DNA of 64,000 nucleotides from Eucommia ulmoides (taxonomy: Eukaryota > Streptophyta > Magnoliopsida > Garryales > Eucommiaceae): the NCBI GenBank assembly GCA_016647705.1, contig CM028328.1, positions 46,556,647 through 46,620,646 of the forward strand. Reading direction: 5' to 3'. The notes below the pieces were generated by a model that was given only the letters and a program-made list of their open reading frames with translations, did not search any database and had not been told where the DNA came from. Shown here piece after piece: positions 11,899 to 23,882 of the stretch. Within the stretch, counting starts at the first letter, position 1; every line of letters starts with the position of its first letter. The translations under genes and the position numbers were made by a program.

Positions 11899-13670
11899 AA
11901 TACATTTTTTCATGTTATCGAATATTTCTAAAAAATAACAAAATCAATTAGCCTGAATAATATGTAATCACACTCTTTAGTAAGAAGTCAAGAGATGAAA
12001 TCCCCACTTCCTTTAGTTGTAATATGGCTTAATAATAAAAATATATGTTGAAAAATAATATTGAGATGACAATGAGTTTTTCTACGACCTCAAATTTTAC
12101 AATGCATTATTTATTCAATTTATTCGGTACAATAATTTTTAATTTTCTTTAATAATTTTATAAAAAATCTAATATCACTTTATACCATAAATGCTATCAC
12201 ATAAAAAATTTCATGTACAGTCCCACAGAATTTCTCAATTTCTTCAAAAACCACATATGCTAACACAAGTGCTGAAGCATCTTGCAGTTTTTGATTATTT
12301 AAATATTCTGAGTGTCGGTACATTATGCGTTATAATTTTAAATGAGAAATTAAATTATGAAACTAATCTAATCCCCATTAATAATGTCCGAACAGACAAA
12401 AGCAACCGACGACCCTATTAAAAATAGGTTGTACCGTCTCCATCGGGCTACGTACGCATATGATACCCTTCCCCCACCAGGAGGATTTTTTATCACCACG
12501 TGTGAATACCGATCGACGTCCTCAATCTTGCCACGTGTACACCAACGAAGTTTCTTGTTGATCGTGCGGCCTTAAAGTGTCGGTGGCGGCATATAGGGGA
12601 AATTTGACTTCGTGGTCGTGCCTCGTTAAGCGAGAAAAGCAATGCTGGAGTAAGGTAAGGGGACGGGTCTTTTGGGGTTTGTTTTATTCACATTTGCTTA
12701 AAAAGGTAGGGGGTGAATTTTATTTAGAGGGGTGAAGTGAAGAGATTAAATTTTGAAATATTTAAAGAGATAATTGGTGTTTAATCCTAAATATTGTGTG
12801 TAGTTCTATTTAAAATATAAGTTTTGATTTAATTATTTAAATTAATTTTTATTTATTTATTAATCCTATATATGTTTATGTCAGTGTAATATTAGCTACA
12901 TGTATATGTATAATATTAGTTATAAATTACAAATTACATGTACATGTAACTGCGAGAGTATATTAGATCTTCCGTATTTTTTCAATGTGTCGGACTAAAA
13001 CACAAATTGTAATTACTTATTAGATTTTTTTAAAATTAAGAGTAAAATAAAAAATTTACCACAAAAACTCTCATCTTTAAATTTTGTCATATCAGTCTAA
13101 ATTGATAAGTTTATTATTTTTTAGGATGAAAATCAAACATGTGTCAAACATAGAATTCTGTTGTAGAAAATGATAAGAGGGCTCCCTTGACATGATTTGG
13201 ATACTTTAGGGTTTAATGTGCTCAAACTAAAAATATAAGAACTAAAATCAAATTTCTCTGAAACTTCAGGGGTTCAAACTGCAAAAAGCTCTTTTATTTA
13301 TTTATTTATTTATTTGCTCTTAAAAAATAATTGCCTTCTAAACATTCTTGTGAGACTGTAGTTGAGCAGTCTAGTAGGACAGACCTGGTAGTGCTTTCAA
13401 AATAACTTTGATTCCTTTAAGCATAACCACACTTCGGGTTAAATGTCACCATTGTTTCTTACACTTCAAGCAATGCATTAAACTGATAACCTAAATCCTC
13501 GCCTCATTAGTGCTTCTGTTATCAAATTCCTTATTTATTTATTTTTCCAAATTTTTAAAACAAAAATTTGGAACAATGTTCTAGCTTTGTTCTTATATTC
13601 CAAGTTCCGGTTACATAAACAAAACTGGTGGAACAAAATACTAAAGTAGTGTTTGAGTAATGTTTCTACT
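10300..13670. other. Intergenic AT-rich DNA with (AT)n microsatellite
   Basis: I see no coding exon in this interval. It contains an uninterrupted (AT)n tract at 11846-11896 and several A/T homopolymers (10293-10310, 11651-11669). A compact, less AT-rich island with two G-boxes lies at 12385-12660 and is listed separately. The frames at 10517-10816 and 13535-13759 are AT-driven and unlike any family I know. Confidence 0.6.
12490..12540. promoter_or_regulatory. Two identical G-box/ABRE-like sites
   Basis: CCACGTGT occurs at 12496-12503 and again at 12531-12538, 35 bp apart on the same strand. CACGTG is the known core bound by plant bZIP and bHLH factors and by ABA-response factors. The sites sit in a local GC-richer island (12385-12660). 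No gene starts within the next kilobase on either strand that I can recognise, so a target is not assigned. Confidence 0.35.
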
Positions 13671-14172
13671 TGGTCAGAATAATTGAGAGACAAGATATTG
13701 AGAGAACATGAGATAATTATATTAACATATGAGAAAAATACAATTATAAAAATATACAAAAGATCTATATATAAGAGGTGACTAGAGAAACCTTGTTAGG
13801 GTTAGGATTTGATTTTTCTAGTGATACTAGGGTTTGACCCATTAGTCAAACCCATATACATATATTAAGACCCTCCTCAAACTCAAGGAAGTAAATTAGA
13901 CATGAATTTGAGTTTAGAAACCAAAGTGTGAAAACGTTCGGGTGGACGAATCTCGGTGAAAATATCTGTCGTCTGATCGACTGAATTGACAAATTGTAGA
14001 CGAACAATGTTCTAGAGAATATGGTGATGGATGAAGTGACAATCAATTTCGATGTGTTTTGTACGCTAGTGGAAAACGTCATTATGGACAATCTGAATAT
14101 CACTTCTATTGTCACAATGTAGAAAAATGGTAGTAGGGGAGGAAACTCCCATGCACCGAGAAGCCAATGAAA

Positions 14173-14746
14173 TCAAATTAGTTCTTGTGTTGCATTAGTG
14201 ATGACACGGTATTCCGCTTCAGTGTTAGATTCGGCAACCACAGTTTGTTTCTTACTATACCAGGAAATGAGTGAGTTACTCAAGAAAAACCAATAACCAA
14301 TGGTTGAACGTTTGTTGGTGGGATCTATGGCCCAATCACTATCAGAATAAGCTTGTAAGGTAGGAGCAGACTGAGCTGAGAAATGAAATCCATGAAATAA
14401 GATGACCTTAACATACTGAAGAATACGGAGAACAATCAAGTAATGAGTAGTCCGAGGAGCAGACAAGAATTGGCTAACTTAAGGGATGACATATGCAATG
14501 TCTGAGCGAGTGACAGTGAGATATACTAAACTTTCAACCAGTTGACGATATAGAGTGACATCCAAAAAAATGTGAACCATCTAGTGGAGTGAGTTCGATA
14601 TTTGACTTGAGAGGAATATTGGCAGTAGTGGAGTCAGTAATGCAATCCTTGGAAATAAGATCATATACATATTTGGCCTGAGAAAGAAAATATCCATTTG
14701 AATCGGATGAAACTTCGAGGTCAAGGAAAATAAGTGAGCATGCCAA
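14173..14746 (-). pseudogene. Copia RT carboxyl end and RNase H remnant
   Basis: Minus-strand peptides at 14534-14746 (DLEVSSDSNGYFLSQAKY, RT tail) and 14173-14466 (AYSDSDWAIDPTNKRSTIGY and ESNTEAEYRV, RNase H) align in order and wording with copia element 1. The frame is broken between them and after 14173. Usual copia RT plus RNase H spans about 500 residues; only about 165 survive. Confidence 0.8.
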
Positions 14747-14899
14747 ATTAGAATATATTTGACATTCTCGGTTAAGTCACACTTTATCTAGCAGACTCAA
14801 ATCAATAATTTTTAGCGGTCAGTTAGGTTCAATTCAGCATAAGTCCTTCAATTATATTCATTGTTAACTTACAAAATAACCAGTTTTACTTTTTAATGA

Positions 14900-15255
14900 G
14901 AGTTAGTCTATTTCTCTTGCACTCTTTGATCTAGTGTATTCTTATGTTTTGGGGTCTTCTTCTCATGCAACAATGAATGGTTCTCGCCATTTTATTATCT
15001 TTGTGTACGACTATTTTAATTTTTCTTCTATGGTTCAAACCCAATTTTCTTGAAATATAAAAAAATTTTGCTCAGATAATACAAAGGAATATAAGGATCA
15101 AGTTTTTCTTAACTTACTTCACAAAAATGACATGTTCTCCTACCGCTCGTGTCGTGGAACCTCCCAACAAAATAGACGAGCCGAATGCAAATATAAACAC
15201 ATCCTTGACACAGCTTTTGGGGTGAGACCGCCCTAACTGCAGTATACATAATAAA
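14900..15255 (+). pseudogene. Copia integrase fragment in inverted orientation
   Basis: On the plus strand, opposite to the RT/RNase H of the same element, the reading shows copia integrase text: HFIIFVYDYFNFSS, then CSDNTKEY (second catalytic Asp) and GTSQQNRRAECKYKHILDT, where the catalytic Glu environment is normally NGRAERK. The fragment is bounded by the RT piece on the left and the PBS on the right. In a normal copia element integrase and RT share one strand, so this segment has been inverted or comes from a second, nested copy. Confidence 0.75.
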
Positions 15256-15504
15256 TCGTGTTCCTTATGCTACAATTCAACATCAGTCTCTATTTGATTA
15301 TCCTTTTGGTCAACCTCCCGATTGCTCTAATACCCTGTTAGAATAATTAAGAGGTAAGATATTGAGAAAATTGTATTGATATCTGAGAAAGATTCAATTA
15401 TAGAAATATACAAAGGGTTTATGTATAAGTGGTGGCTAGGAAAACCCTGTTGGGGTTACGGTTTAATTTTTTTAGTGATATTAGGGTTTAACCTAATGAA
15501 CTAA

Positions 15505-15582
<78 letters not shown>

Positions 15583-15587
15583 TAACA

Positions 15588-16162
15588 TACTTTTCAGTTT
15601 CTATTTCCAATAAGATGTATGAGAATTTTGTTTCCGTTCTGGACTATTCTGAGAATAAAATCGCGTTTGATAATAATAATTATTCTTAAAATGTTATAAA
15701 ATTTCTTTGAACAAAAACCAAAAATTGTGTTTGATGCTTGGATCCTATGTATATCTATTCTATAAATTACCACATATTTACATTTTGAAACATTTTGGAC
15801 AGTTCGATTAGATATCTAACGACCAAGATTACATGATTGCAGGACAAATTTTCAGCTATTAAATTAGATCTAATGATTGAGATCAAACAAAATTTTAAAT
15901 TCTTGTAATTTTATATCATATAATATCTTTAATAAATAAACAACATATCTCAAAATATCTCACATAAATCTATATAATAAATAGGACATAAGAAGTTTTG
16001 GAAGAAGAAATCCAAAAATTTCACACCCCCACCTCTAAGGTTATTAAATTAAATGATTTATAACCCTTTGAATTTTACATTTATAATTAATTGGTCATTT
16101 TTTTACACATAAATTTGACAATTAATATAGTGTATTTAGACATGAAAAATCTCTAGTATATT

Positions 16163-16208
<46 letters not shown>

Positions 16209-16352
16209 ACGGTGGACGGTGGTGGCACAGGTTTAAATGGAAGGTGGCCAACGTGGTGATGGTTCTCAACATTTTCCCTTATGAAATAGATTGAGAATAG
16301 TTTTGTGGGAGTGAATAAAAATCAAGTTTTTTTTTTGTTTTTCAAATTCTTA
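15588..16352. other. Intergenic, with (GA)n microsatellite
   Basis: There is no gene signal. A (GA)n tract runs from 16170 to 16205, followed by a short GTGG-rich stretch. Confidence 0.6.
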
Positions 16353-16997
16353 GGTTGCGTTTGGGTAAGGGATTTGACAAATTCAAGAAATTTGTAAATG
16401 ATGGGATTTTAAAATTTTGGATTTTAAAATCCCATTATTTACAAATCTCTTATTTGGATAACTATTTTAGACGAATAATTTGATTATATAATTTTATAAT
16501 TTTTTTGTTTGGATAACCACTATCACTATTGTGGGGTTCGGCGGTAGGTGGTTGTGGTCGGTGGCAATGGTCGGGGGCCATTGGTGGTCACCGGTGCCAG
16601 CGGACGGCGGTGGAGGCAACATGTGAAGGTGACCACGATTGTTCGCGACTGGTGGCCGACGAGTGGCGATGGCCGATGATGGCGGCAGTAAGCGGCGGTG
16701 GTTAGTGGCAGTGGTTGGCAACGGCTTGTGGCGGCGGTGCCCGGTGGTGTCCAGCGGCAGCGGTTGTCAGCGACCGGTGGCCGGTGATCGGATATGAAAT
16801 CCCTCATTAAAGAGATTCGTAAATGACACCTAATTTGAAAGGATTTACAAATCCCTTATTCACCACTATTTTTTAATTGAAAAAGTTTTAAAAATCATTT
16901 CTCATAAATACCTAAATAAGATATTTGCCAAAAAGAGATTTTGAAATCTCTTACCCAAATCAAATCCCTTCTCCAAATCACTTACCCAAACACAATC
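16353..16997. mobile_element. PIF/Harbinger (Tourist-like) MITE A with GC-rich insert
   Basis: The element begins GGTTGCGTTTGGGTA and ends TACCCAAACACAATC. These are imperfect terminal inverted repeats, flanked by TTA on both sides (16350-16352 and 16998-17000). A 3-bp TTA/TAA duplication with a GG..GTTTGG terminus is typical of PIF/Harbinger. The arms carry further inverted text (AAATCCC/GGGATTT). A sharply GC-rich, GGT/GGC-repetitive core at 16528-16790 breaks the pattern and looks like captured or simple-sequence DNA. The proline/histidine-rich frames it creates (16494-16807, minus) are unlikely to be genes. Confidence 0.7.
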
Positions 16998-17000
16998 TTA

Positions 17001-17774
17001 GGTTGCGTTTGGGTAAAGGATTTGTAAAATGAAGGGATTTCAAAATCCAAGATTTTGAAATCCCTTCATTTGACAAATCCCTTGTTTGGATAATTATTTG
17101 AGTTGAAGTATTTGAACGTGTAATTTACAATTCCCTTATTTGGATAGCTAAAGTATTTGTAAATAGTATTATCCGAATCCCAAATTTCAACAACAAATTT
17201 ATGGGAACAAAAACATTATTATTAAAACTAGAACAAATTTCAACAACAAATTTATGGGAACAAAACAAAATTATTAGAACAATTTTATTGGAATTAAAAC
17301 AAATTTCAACAAAAAATTTATTAGAACAAAATATTTTTTTTTGTTCTATTTCTGATCCCACTTCTGGAACATATCTATATATATACACACACATATATAC
17401 ATATATTAAAAAAAAAAAAAAAAACAACAAGAACAAAAACAGGCTGCAAGACGACCTCAACACATTCGCAACGTTGCGAGAAGAGAGCTCGTCCCGAAGG
17501 TCTGTTCATCGCGAGATGTCGGTCGTTTGGTCTGTTCTTCGCGTCGCCTGGGTTGTTCGTTGCGAAGAGGATGCGATTTTAGAAATCCTTTGGTTGAGTG
17601 GATTTGTCAAATTCTCTCTCTCCCAAATTCATTTGTAAATCCTTCCATTTACTCAAAAAAGAATTTGACAAATCATTTCTTCTATTACCTAAACAAGAAA
17701 TTTGCTAAAAGAGGATTTCAAAATCCCCTAACCAAATGAAATCCTTCCTATAAATCCTCTATCCAAACACAACC
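17001..17774. mobile_element. PIF/Harbinger (Tourist-like) MITE B, abutting MITE A
   Basis: It begins GGTTGCGTTTGGGTA and ends TATCCAAACACAACC, with TTA at 16998-17000 and 17775-17777. It therefore shares one target triplet with MITE A, meaning head-to-tail insertion into the same TTA. The interior differs from A: at 17190-17330 a phrase like AACAAATTTATGGGAACAAAA repeats, and at 17456-17580 there is a GC-richer stretch. The frame at 17201-17638 has no recognisable domain. Confidence 0.7.
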
Positions 17775-17777
17775 TTA

Positions 17778-20025
17778 AGGAATTCTAGAATTACTTTCAA
17801 AATTTTGAGAATATTTAAAAATAGAAACATGTTTACTGAATACGCTTCTCTACATTAATCCTAAAGTTCTAGACACAAGAACATAAATCAAGGAGTTAAA
17901 ACACTAAAGAAACTAGGCCTAAACAAACTGTCACTTGTAAATTATAGAGAGAGAGAGAGAAGTAGTACGATTGTTGAAAGAAAGATAAACCGCGGAAGTA
18001 AAGATGTAAAAGGAGGAGATAGCATTTCATGTTTGAGAGAAAAGAAAACGATTCATTCATCTAATTTATTATTTTTCTCTCGTATACTATAAATATAAAT
18101 AATTTTTTTTTTTATCAATTAAAGTATGGCTATAATTTGGATGTCTTTTTTTAAAGAACACTCCCTAAATTTCATTGCATTTTCACAAAACTTGCTTAAG
18201 AAAATGTGAATTTCCTTTCCCTCTAATTTTCGTCGCATACCAAATAAGATTTTTATTTTTAATTTTTTCGTTTTTCATTATATATATTATTTTTTTTTTC
18301 TAAACAAAAGCACCCTTAAACAAATACATACATTAAGTTATAAACTCCCCGAAATCATTCATATTTACCATGTACGTGTTATTTTTCTAGATCCAACCAC
18401 CCAAACAAGCATCCATCACTCAATTTTCAATGAAATACATTTTAAAGGATGGGTTTGTATGTGAGAAAGGGTAATTGGCCGGAAATAGGTAAGGTGGTTA
18501 GGCTGGAGAACTACTTGCTCGTTAGGTGGAAATAGAGAATTAGAGAGAGATTTGGTAGCTGATGAGATGTGAAGGTTAACCAAAAATAAAATTGGGATGG
18601 AGATATATGTTGAAGAGTTAAATCAAAGCTTTATACTTTTATCTTATTTTATTTTAACCCCTCTATCTTAAAAATATCCATTTTACCCTATTTTATTCAC
18701 ATTAGTTTGAAAAACTATAACCTTTTCCTTTTTAAATTCAAAAATTACATTCTCCATCCAAATTTTACATAAAATAAACAAATTCACCATTTTATTTAAT
18801 TTAATAAGTAGAGAGAGAATGGTGTTTTTATTGTTAAATTTAATTTTTTTTAAATAAATAAATTAGGTTTTATATTATTTTTTAATATAATGCTATTTTA
18901 GTTTTTCCATTTTTTATCTGTTAATATTAAATTTAAATTGAAAAAATAGTAAAAATTAGGCTATTTTATATTATTTTTAACATAATGTCATTTTCCCCTT
19001 TCCAGTTAAAAGTAGAAAGGTGCAAAATATACATTTTTAACGTAGAGACAAAAAATAAAAAATAAAATCAAAGTATAAATGTGCCAAAACGGCACACATC
19101 CCTTACGATCTTACCTAAGCCATATTTACCACATGTATAAGCCTAACGTAAAATTTGAAGAGAAGACTATTGAAGTTAGTTGTTACTCTAACAATCATCA
19201 AACATCCTTGCAAAAAACACCAAATTGAATAAAATGGTTTGTTAATTTTATTTTTTTTGGGTTGCAAAAATTTATTAATTTTATTTTCTCTGTCAATTTT
19301 AATTTAAAAATTAAGTTAGATTATAATTTAATCTGAGCTAATTTATATTCAAATTGGTATAATTTATTTAATTTAATTTGATACATGTGGATTCAAAATT
19401 TAATTATTAGTTTGATACATGTAGATACATAATACTGATCCAAATTCAAATTAAATAAAAAATAATAATTTTATATTCAAATTTTTAAAAAAAATATATT
19501 GAAATTTGAATTATTTTAAAAATTTTATTCAAGTTCATTGCTATTTTTAAGTTTAATAAAAAGTACATTTAAAAAAATAATACACTATTTTTGTCATAAT
19601 TATTTGAGTACTCATCTTAAATTCCATAGATATGTTTATTAAAACCACAAAAGGGGTAGAAGTGTAAAATTAGGATTCATGAGTCATGTATTAGGGAAGT
19701 TAAGTATGAACAAAAACAAAATGATCTGTGAATTGAAAAAACGTAAAAAGCAAATAGAAGATGATTGACTGGGCATTTAAGATACGTCACCGGCTTTTAC
19801 CAGTTGTCTTCGGCCCTTTACAATAGAATGATTGGTTTACACGAAATTCCTAAAATACCCTTTCCAACCGACGCAGTCTAACTGGTTGACAGCGAGTCTT
19901 TCCTCTTTTGTACTACCAGTTTTAGTTTTCCAACTAATTTTACTTTCGTCCCCAACTCTCTTACTTCTTTTGTACTTCGCCTCTTAATCTTCTCAATTCA
20001 CCCCCCAAACTTATACATATGTTTC
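17778..20025. other. Intergenic AT-rich DNA
   Basis: I see no exon, RNA gene or terminal repeat I can support. A short (GA)n tract lies near 17945-17962. Confidence 0.5.
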
Positions 20026-20742
20026 AGGGGTATATTTGGCAAAACAATTTTCTAAGTTAGGAAAACATCTGAACGTCTTACTCTAATCCAAACAATATCC
20101 CAATTTATAACTTTACCCAAAGATAAATCAAAAGATTTTATTAAAAAAAGTGTGAATGTAATTTGTCTTTTTGAAAAATTCTTCCTCCCCCATTGAAAGA
20201 TAAAATTTTACTTACAAAAATTGAGCAATTTCCTTTTCTTCCCAGTTTCTCTTCGTATATTTTCTTTTTTTATTTTCTATCCTATTTTTCCTCTTCATCA
20301 TATTTTCCATCTAAACAAATGTACCCTAGCAGTATATTTGGTTGGAAGGAATGGAAAATAAAAATAAAAATAAAAATAAAAAGATAATATTTTTATTCAT
20401 TGTGAAAGGAAAATTATTTTCTCTAATGTTGTTTGGTTAAAAAAAGAAAAATGCAAAGAAAGAAAACAATTTATTTTAATATAATTTACTATTTTATCTT
20501 TATATATTACAAAAATAAATTAACAACTCTATTATCAAGAGTATAGTTATAATTTTCTCTCTTATTGAAAAACTTTTCCTTATTTTCTTTCATTTTTCCC
20601 GAATTAGTGAAGAAAAAAATTACTTACGAAATTATGCATTTTATTCTTCCTCCATACCGAACAATCTTTTTTTTTTTTCTCATTTTTCAATTTATTTTTT
20701 TATTTTCTTATCCATCATTTATTCCATCCAAACAAAAGCAGC
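20026..20742. mobile_element. Two adjacent MITE-like units
   Basis: Unit 1 (20026-20327) starts AGGGGTATATTTGG and ends in an inverted counterpart (CTAAACAAATGTACCCT). Unit 2 (20329-20742) starts GCAGTATATTTGGTTGG and ends CCATCCAAACAAAAGCAGC. The interiors are AT-rich with poly-A/T stretches and no coding signal. The inverted termini support short DNA elements. Target duplications are not clear, so the superfamily is unassigned. Confidence 0.45.
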
Positions 20743-21016
20743 ATAAGAGAATGGTTGCTCCGTGAGAAGCTACAAAATGAAGATGATAGGGTGCAAACAG
20801 AAAGAACACAATGCGAGAAGGGGTATAAAGTGTTAAAAGGAGAAGATAAGGGGTAGAGTGAAACAAAATTAAAATATGAGGGGACAAAGTGAGATAAACC
20901 TGTATGTTTTTAACCTTTAAACACGAGGATTGGCGGCTTTTTTGTAGTTTTTTTTTCATTCTAATTTTTTTTTCACATTAAAAAAGTCTACTAATTGTTT
21001 ACAATTACAAAACAAC

Positions 21017-21692
21017 TATATATATATATATATATATATATATTGGGTCTGTCTCTCCTTCTTGTTCTGTTTCGCTGTCCATTCATTTTTTTATTTTTAT
21101 TTTCCCTCTCCAGTCTCCCCTTCCTCGAGTCCTCTCCAGAAATAACCAGAGAAGGGGAGGAGAAAAATAACTCCAAATTCAATTTTTTTTTTTGTCAACT
21201 ATTGATTTCTCTCAGCATTGATTTTTCCGGCCAGTTAATCGGATCATTCGGAGGATTAAACATAGTGGCCATCGATATTTTTTGTTCAAAGATCTGAGCT
21301 TCCATTTCCACTCTCTGATCTCGGAACAGCTCGCTGTTTCCCAGCTTTCCGGCAATCCAACAAGTCCGCGAGTCAACTCCGGCGAAATAAGGTTAGAAAA
21401 GAGTCACGGATTTGAATCAGTTGATTTCGTTTCCTTCGCCGCCGGCGAAATAGAGGGTCGGAGATTATATAGTACTCTCTCTCTCTCTCTAGAAAAGGAA
21501 AAATCAGTTTTCTCTCTCTAAACGCGTGGCTAAATTGTGACCGACTCGTTTTAAAGCTGAGGTACAAAGGGATAGGTCTGACGGCCTGTCTTTCCTTTGT
21601 TTCTATACTCATCCCTCCCCCAAGTCCCCAAGTCAATGCCCTGATCTGATCCTATTTCCGACTCCGCACCGACACATTTTCACTGATCGAAG
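21017..21692 (+). promoter_or_regulatory. Probable promoter-proximal region and 5' leader of the BAG gene
   Basis: The 670 bp before the BAG start codon are pyrimidine-rich on the + strand, including CTCTCTCTCTCTCT near 21476-21490, a common feature of plant core promoters and leaders. A (TA)n tract at 21017-21043 lies at the upstream edge. The transcription start cannot be fixed from sequence. Frames in this region (for example 21282-21521) are best read as leader rather than as a protein. Confidence 0.4.
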
Positions 21693-23882
21693 ATGATGCG
21701 AATGAAGACCAAAACCACCGGACTACCACCCATGAACGGCGGCTCAGTCGGAACTCCAGCCGCCGACGGCGAGTGGGAGGTTAGACCAGGAGGAATGCTG
21801 GTTCAGAAGCGGAACCCAGATTCGGATCAAAACCGCGTACCACCGCCAACAATCCGGGTCCGGGTCAAATACGGGTCGATTTACCACGAAATCAACATTA
21901 GCTCCCAAGCAACCTTCGGTATATATATAAAAATCTCTACATATGTTGCTGATTAAATGTGGGATATTTTAGGACATGCTTAGCGGATTTTAATGTTGTC
22001 AGGGGAGTTAAAGAAGATGTTGTCGGGACCAACGGGATTGCACCACCAAGACCAGAAGCTGATGTACAAGGATAAAGAGAGGGACTCTAATGCTTTCCTC
22101 GATGTAGCAGGCGTGAAGGACAAGTCCAAGCTTTTGCTAATGGAGGATCCAATTAGTCAAGAGAAGCGTTTGCTTGAAATGAGAAAAAATGCCAAAATGG
22201 AAAGAGCTTCCAAATCCATCTCCGAGATCAGCTTGGAAGTCGATAAACTAGCCACCCAGGTACCCCCCCCTCTCCTACTTATAGAAAGACCCGTTTGGAG
22301 ACCCTCAAATTGCGGTTAGAATTAGAAATTTTTTAACTTCACCTAGAGATGGGAGGAATTCTAAATTAACACCTCTTTGGGAGTCCTTAAATGCTAAGGG
22401 GTAGCGTTTGGTGTTGGCAAACTAACCTCCCCATCCACCTTGTCTCTTGAGATAGTTATTAGGTAAAATGGTAGTTATACTTATACCATTTGCCTCTTAG
22501 TGAGTTGGAATTTTACAATTTCCTTCTAGAGTAGCCAAACAAGGAATTTATATTATTAATTTGGGAAATCCCTTATCAATATAGAATCTTCTCCGAAAAT
22601 CCTTTGTCCAAACACACCCTTTAGTCTTAAGTAGTATGATTAAATGTTCCACCAAATGGAAAGAAATTCAAGTGAGACTTGGACTAGTTGAGGAGTGATT
22701 TTTGAACTGACGTTTGTGTTTGAATTTTGGTAGGTTTCGACGCTTGAATCTGTAATCGCTAGAGGTGGAAAAGTTGCCGAGAAGGAAGTGTTGAATTTAA
22801 TCGAGCTACTGATGAATCAACTGATTAAATTGGACGGTATTGTTGCCGATGGAGATGTGAAACTCCAGAGAAAAATGCAGGTATTTTGCTTTTTCTTCTA
22901 CGATTCATGACCTCTTTAATGTGGCTTTTGTTCTGCCGAATCAAATCAAACCGAACAGTTCGATTTTGAAATGGAAAACCAAGACAGTTTTGGTTTTGGT
23001 TTTGAGATAGTAACCGTGAAAATGGATCGCGTGTAGATATATTTTTATTTTGTCTATTACCCACACCTTTTTTTTTATTTACATTTTTGACCTCTAGGGT
23101 TTGTGTATATATATAATATATATATATATAGAGAGAGAGATAATTGGGCTAATTTTAGGATTTTTCTAATTTCTTCCGGTATTTTAGTTATGCTTTTATT
23201 TATATATAAAAAATAACAGTTTGTGGTTCCGTGATGTTTTTGATTGTGGTTTTATATAAAATTTAAAAACCTTAACGATTTCGGAGTTTTGATTTTGCAT
23301 AAAATTAAACGGTTTAATTTTAAAATTGTTTTCTAAAAAATTCCATTTGTTTGACTTTGATTCCGAGCAACTAACGGCGGAATTGCCGCACACGAAATTG
23401 AGCACAATTTTGACGTTTTTGGTTGTGATTTTGTTTTCGGTAATACCTAACGGTTTTAGTTTTGCTTTCTAGTGAAATTGGCCCAAAACCAATCCATTGA
23501 CATTCCTAGCTCTTGTTAAATATAATAAGTGCGAACACGTTGGAAATCCGAGGACATTAATCTATTTTCCTTGTAGGTTAGGAGAGTTCAAAAGTACGTC
23601 GAAATCCTCGATGTGTTGAAGATCAAAAACTCTAACAGTAATCATGCTCCGATGGAACAAAGGAATCCTAATGGAAAAATATCTTCGCCAATTCAGAAAC
23701 AGCCCCAAACAAGGCATTCGCTCGGGAATTTCCCTGTAGAAACGCAACCTCAGCTGTCAAGGTCGAGGCATTCGTCGGGAGAGGTTGTCATAACAACCCA
23801 ATGGGAGACTTTTGACTCTACGCCGGCCCCATCGACATCTGCCAACACTATACATCCTAACTTCAATTGGGATTTGCTTTAA
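21693..23882 (+). CDS. BAG-family molecular chaperone regulator (BAG1-4 type), 4 exons, 311 aa
   Basis: Exons are 21693-21918, 22003-22259, 22734-22880 and 23577-23882. All introns are GT-AG and the frame is open throughout. The N-terminus carries WEVRPGGMLVQKR (residues 28-40), a signature of plant BAG1-4 proteins. A ubiquitin-like domain follows (about 53-123), then a BAG domain (about 145-225) ending in R207 and Q215 within LQRKMQVRRVQKYVEILD; these align with residues that contact the Hsc70 ATPase domain in human BAG1. The family binds Hsp70/Hsc70 and promotes nucleotide exchange; the UBL can link to proteasomal functions. The polar Ser/Gln/Pro-rich tail (about 230-311) ends NFNWDLL. Length fits Arabidopsis BAG1-4 (roughly 270-340 aa). 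ATG at 21693 is chosen because it opens the frame before the conserved motif; the next ATG is three bases downstream. The paralogue number cannot be assigned. The product is probably cytosolic, as no targeting signal is seen. Confidence 0.93.
22398..22620. mobile_element. Harbinger-like MITE in BAG intron 2
   Basis: The unit starts GGGGTAGCGTTTGG and ends CCAAACACACCC, an inverted pair, with TAA on the left and T/TTAG on the right, so any TWA duplication is imperfect. Its right arm (AATCCCTTATC...CTTTGTCCAAACAC) resembles the right arms of the MITEs at 16353-17774. It sits wholly inside intron 2 and does not touch the splice sites. Confidence 0.55.
22925..23508 (+). mobile_element. hAT-like non-autonomous element, copy in BAG intron 3
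   Basis: This segment shares long stretches with the element at 27627-28227 in the same order: GTTTTGGTTTTGGTTTTGAG, GATAGTAACC, TAATTGGGCTAATTTTAGG, TTTCTTCCGGTATTTTAGT, ATAAAATTAAACGG, and a right end CCAAAACCAATCC...ATTCCTAG. The left terminus is eroded. It makes up most of intron 3 (696 bp). It encodes nothing. Confidence 0.7.

Larger units (their letters stand above)
13671..15587 (-). mobile_element. Ty1/copia element 2, internally deleted and rearranged, both LTRs present
   Basis: The left (3') LTR is 13671-13870, beginning TGGTCAGAATAATTGAGAG in + orientation and ending ATTAAGA. The right (5') LTR is 15336-15587, beginning TGTTAGAATAATTAAGAG and ending ATTAACA. A minus-strand PBS GGGTATTAGAGC (15324-15335) differs by two bases from the initiator-Met type TGGTATCAGAGC. 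A polypurine tract GAGTTTGAGGAGGG abuts the 3' LTR (13871-13884). TACT flanks both ends (13667-13670 and 15588-15591). At 1.9 kb it is far below the usual 5 kb. The right LTR is longer because of an internal (AT)n expansion at 15507-15570. Confidence 0.8.

Noticed and set aside
16494-16807. Pro/His/Thr-rich minus-strand frames
   Set aside because: They arise from the GC-rich triplet-like core of a MITE; composition alone explains them.
20995-21521. Frames upstream of the BAG gene as a separate small protein
   Set aside because: They sit in a pyrimidine-rich leader-like region and have no recognisable domain.
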